DNA from: Rhizophagus irregularis
Taxonomy: Eukaryota > Glomeromycota > Glomeromycetes > Glomerales > Glomeraceae
Length of the DNA stretch: 64,000 nucleotides
NCBI RefSeq assembly: GCF_026210795.1
Contig: NC_089442.1
Location: 992,001-1,056,000 of the forward strand
Reading direction: 5' to 3'
Both the position numbers and the translations under genes were made by a program. The notes beneath the pieces are model-generated. The model was not told where the DNA came from and made no database searches. It saw only the letters and a program-made list of their open reading frames with translations. Shown here piece after piece: positions 61,943 through 64,000 of the stretch; position 1 is the first letter of the stretch; each line of letters begins with the position of its first letter.

Positions 61943-63364
61943 ATGGAATTTATAAAAAATACTTGCGAGAAATTTTTTTTTGATAAATTTAAACCTAGTC
62001 CAATACCAATTTTATTTATTCCTTTTAATCAAAACGATGATAAATGTAATAATTGTGGAAATAAATATTCCGAGACACTTTTATTTAAACAAAAATATTG
62101 TAGAGAATGTTTATTACGTTATATTACGGATATAACTGATAATTTTACATACTTAGATATACACATAAGTACTATAAATTCTAAATGTAATGAACATGAA
62201 ACGATCAGAAATGAAGAATTTTATACAAGAAGTATTAAAAAATGGTGCAAAAATTGCTCAATAATTTCATATTTCAAACAAATACCAACAAATTCTTTGG
62301 CATATTATGATGATGATTTTAATTTTGAAAGACAAAATATGATAATTGAAAGTGAAAAAGATTGTAAATTTTGTGGAAAATTAATTTACAAAACCTCTTT
62401 ATTATACGAAAAACTTAAAATATGTTCAGATTGTTATCCAATTTCTTATGAATTTATAATGTCTTCAACAACCGAGGAAACCATTCCAATCTTTTATTTA
62501 CCATGGTGGGATACATTTTACGTATGTGTAAGATGTAAAGCAAAACTTTTATCTGGGGGTGCGAATCAAAAGTGGTGTTCATATTGCTTTATAATTTATT
62601 GTGGATGCAGATATTGTTTAACGACCAATATCATTTTTGGGCTTACATGTCAAACTCATTGTAAAAAATGTAAAAGAGTAACTCCAATATTTATGGGCAA
62701 TACAATTGTAAATATTGGAAGTAATGAAATAGACGATTTTGTTTATAAAAAAAGGAATATAGTTAATGATCTTAAAAACATATATATGAAGGATATAGAC
62801 AATTATGATGATAATCCATTAAACGTTTATGACTTTTTTAAAGAAAAATTGTGTGTAAAGTCCGTTTCGGAAGCTATAATAGAATGGATACCGTATTCTC
62901 GAATTACAAATTTAAAAGAAATTGCCAAAGGCGATTTTGGTATAATATATAAAGCAACTTGGTTAGATGGCGGAATAAGTGATGGTACAGGATACTCTAG
63001 AAAAAAAAATGAAATTGTTGCTATAAAAAGATTTATAGATAGTATAAATCATAAAAGGAATCTTTTAAATGAGGTAATTATACTTATTTAACGTCAAGTA
63101 ACGATACATAATTATTAAAATCTTTAATCAATTATTTAATTTTAGCTAAAATCATACTATCAATGTTACAATGAATACGGACATATTAATCGGTATTATG
63201 GTATTACAAAAGATCTTGAAACTAACGAATATATGTTAGTTATGAAATATATAAACATGGAAAATTTGCTTATTAGTATAACGCGGAAAGAAAAATTAGG
63301 TATGAAAAAGAGTTGGAAAAAATTATTGAATTTTATGGACGCGATGTTCGATACTTGGACCTGA
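61943..63364 (+). CDS. Cys-rich-headed kinase homologue lacking the C-lobe
   Basis: Exons 61943-63073 and 63146-63364 give 449 aa. The cysteine-rich head is complete (CNNC/YCREC, WCKNC, CKFC/CSDC, CVRC/WCSYC, CRYC/HCKKC). The kinase N-lobe is recognisable (AKGDFGIIYKATW, VAIKRF, YYGITKDLETNEYMLVMKY). Homology stops at about residue 415 (ITRKEKL); the HRD loop, DLG and whole C-lobe are absent and the frame ends in an unrelated 22-residue tail. A competing frame over 63290-63420 is also open (YEKELEKIIEFYGRD). A donor at 63300 allows in-frame splicing to 63448-63540 and onward to the HMG exon. The product cannot be an active kinase. The head may still work as a zinc-binding module. Confidence 0.75.
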
Positions 63365-63515
63365 ATTTAATGAAAAACCTCATTAAAAAACAAAATATTA
63401 TTTATTTAAAGTCTTAATAATATAATTAACTTTTATCAATTTTATAGAAAATGTTTCAAAAGAATCTGAAGCCGATAAGATTAATGAAAAATCTCACTCA
63501 AAAGTAACTTACTCA

Positions 63516-63928
63516 ATGAACTCATCTAATTTAAGAGAAGGTATTATTTTGTTTTTTTTAAAAAAAATAATAATTTTACACCAGTTCCAACATCTTTTGT
63601 TCTTCTCGCGCTTTAATATATCATAGTCGAAGATAATTTCATATTTGAGTTTCCGAAAAAGAAGAAAAAGAGTCCTAATGCGTTCATCATATACCGCAGA
63701 GAAATAGTAAATGAAATAATAAAAGCCTCTCCAAATACCACAATTAAGGAAATGTCTGGCATCGCTGCAGAAGGCTGGAAAAATTTAACTCCCAATGAAC
63801 GAAATAAATACTATAAATTGGCAGAGGAAGCGAATAGACATGATGAGAGAAAGATCAAAAAGACCATAAAACAAAAAAAAGAACACCCTTATAAGTTAGA
63901 ATTTGATGGTAATTTAACTAATCATTAA
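63516..63928 (+). CDS. HMG-box protein (MATA-HMG type)
   Basis: The main exon, 63651-63928, encodes a basic stretch and a full HMG box: KKKKSPNAFIIYRREIVNE, TTIKEMSGIAAEGWKNL, then NERNKYYKLAEEANRHDERK and a KKEHPYKLEF end. The conserved PNAFIIYR start, the GWKNL tryptophan and the KYYKLAEEA helix are those of the MATA-HMG class, which is much expanded in Rhizophagus. No ATG precedes the box within the exon. The simplest model adds exon 63516-63540 (MNSSNLRE) spliced over a 110-bp intron, giving 100 aa with matching phase. HMG boxes bind and bend DNA in the nucleus. Alternatively the exon belongs to the preceding kinase-head gene. Confidence 0.7.
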
Positions 63929-64000
63929 AAAGTTCTCATAATTATTTATTATTTATTAATATATGTTGACTTTTATTATTATTTTAATAGCGTATTTTTC

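Noticed and set aside
63613-63795. 60-aa minus-strand ORF
   Set aside because: Antisense to the HMG box, which has a full set of conserved residues on the plus strand.

Overview
The window looks like an arbuscular mycorrhizal fungus (Glomeromycotina, closest in style to Rhizophagus). This is inferred from gene content and base composition, not from a search. The DNA is extremely AT-rich, with long A/T runs. Genes are split by short GT..AG introns, mostly 80-110 bp. The gene families are those expanded in that lineage: BTB-BACK-TLDc proteins, Cys-rich-headed protein kinases, F-box/LRR proteins, a MATA-type HMG box, UDP-glycosyltransferase and hAT/MITE elements. No tRNA, rRNA or CRISPR array was recognised.

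Layout. 0-4.5 kb: a decayed ORF, an F-box gene (minus) and a decayed BTB/TLDc relic. 4.8-5.6 kb: a MITE with a 9-bp target duplication and a second MITE nested inside it. 6.9-9.0 kb: a five-exon UDP-glycosyltransferase. 9.5-10.1 kb: a pogo-like MITE. 11.9-13.2 kb: gene relics, one a C2H2 zinc finger. 14.4-16.9 kb: a structurally complete hAT transposon with an uninterrupted 692-aa transposase and an exact 8-bp target duplication, inserted in a short tandem-repeat tract. 18.2-26.1 kb: four tandem BTB-BACK-TLDc copies, of which copies 2 and 4 are intact and 1 and 3 broken. 27.0-32.0 kb: two tandem E2 ubiquitin-conjugating enzyme genes with identical six-exon structure; an intron of the first carries a hAT MITE. 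33.6-36.5 kb: noncoding repeats and a retroelement 3' end. 38.9-41.4 kb: a six-exon SulP sulfate transporter with a STAS domain. 44.2-45.8 kb: a second F-box gene. 47-50 kb: relics of a kinase head and of a Tra1/TRRAP FAT domain. 51-63.4 kb: three paralogous Cys-rich-headed kinases. The first is a predicted pseudokinase, the second catalytically competent, and the third has lost its C-lobe. 63.5-63.9 kb: an HMG-box gene directly after the third kinase.

The main theme is local duplication followed by divergence: the BTB array, the E2 pair, the kinase trio and several relics of the same families. Transposable elements of at least four types are interspersed. F-box proteins, BTB proteins and E2 enzymes are all potential parts of ubiquitin ligation, but nothing in the sequence shows these neighbours work together. 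The spliced gene models were built by eye from splice consensus, reading-frame phase and paralogue comparison; all exon phases add up in the models reported.
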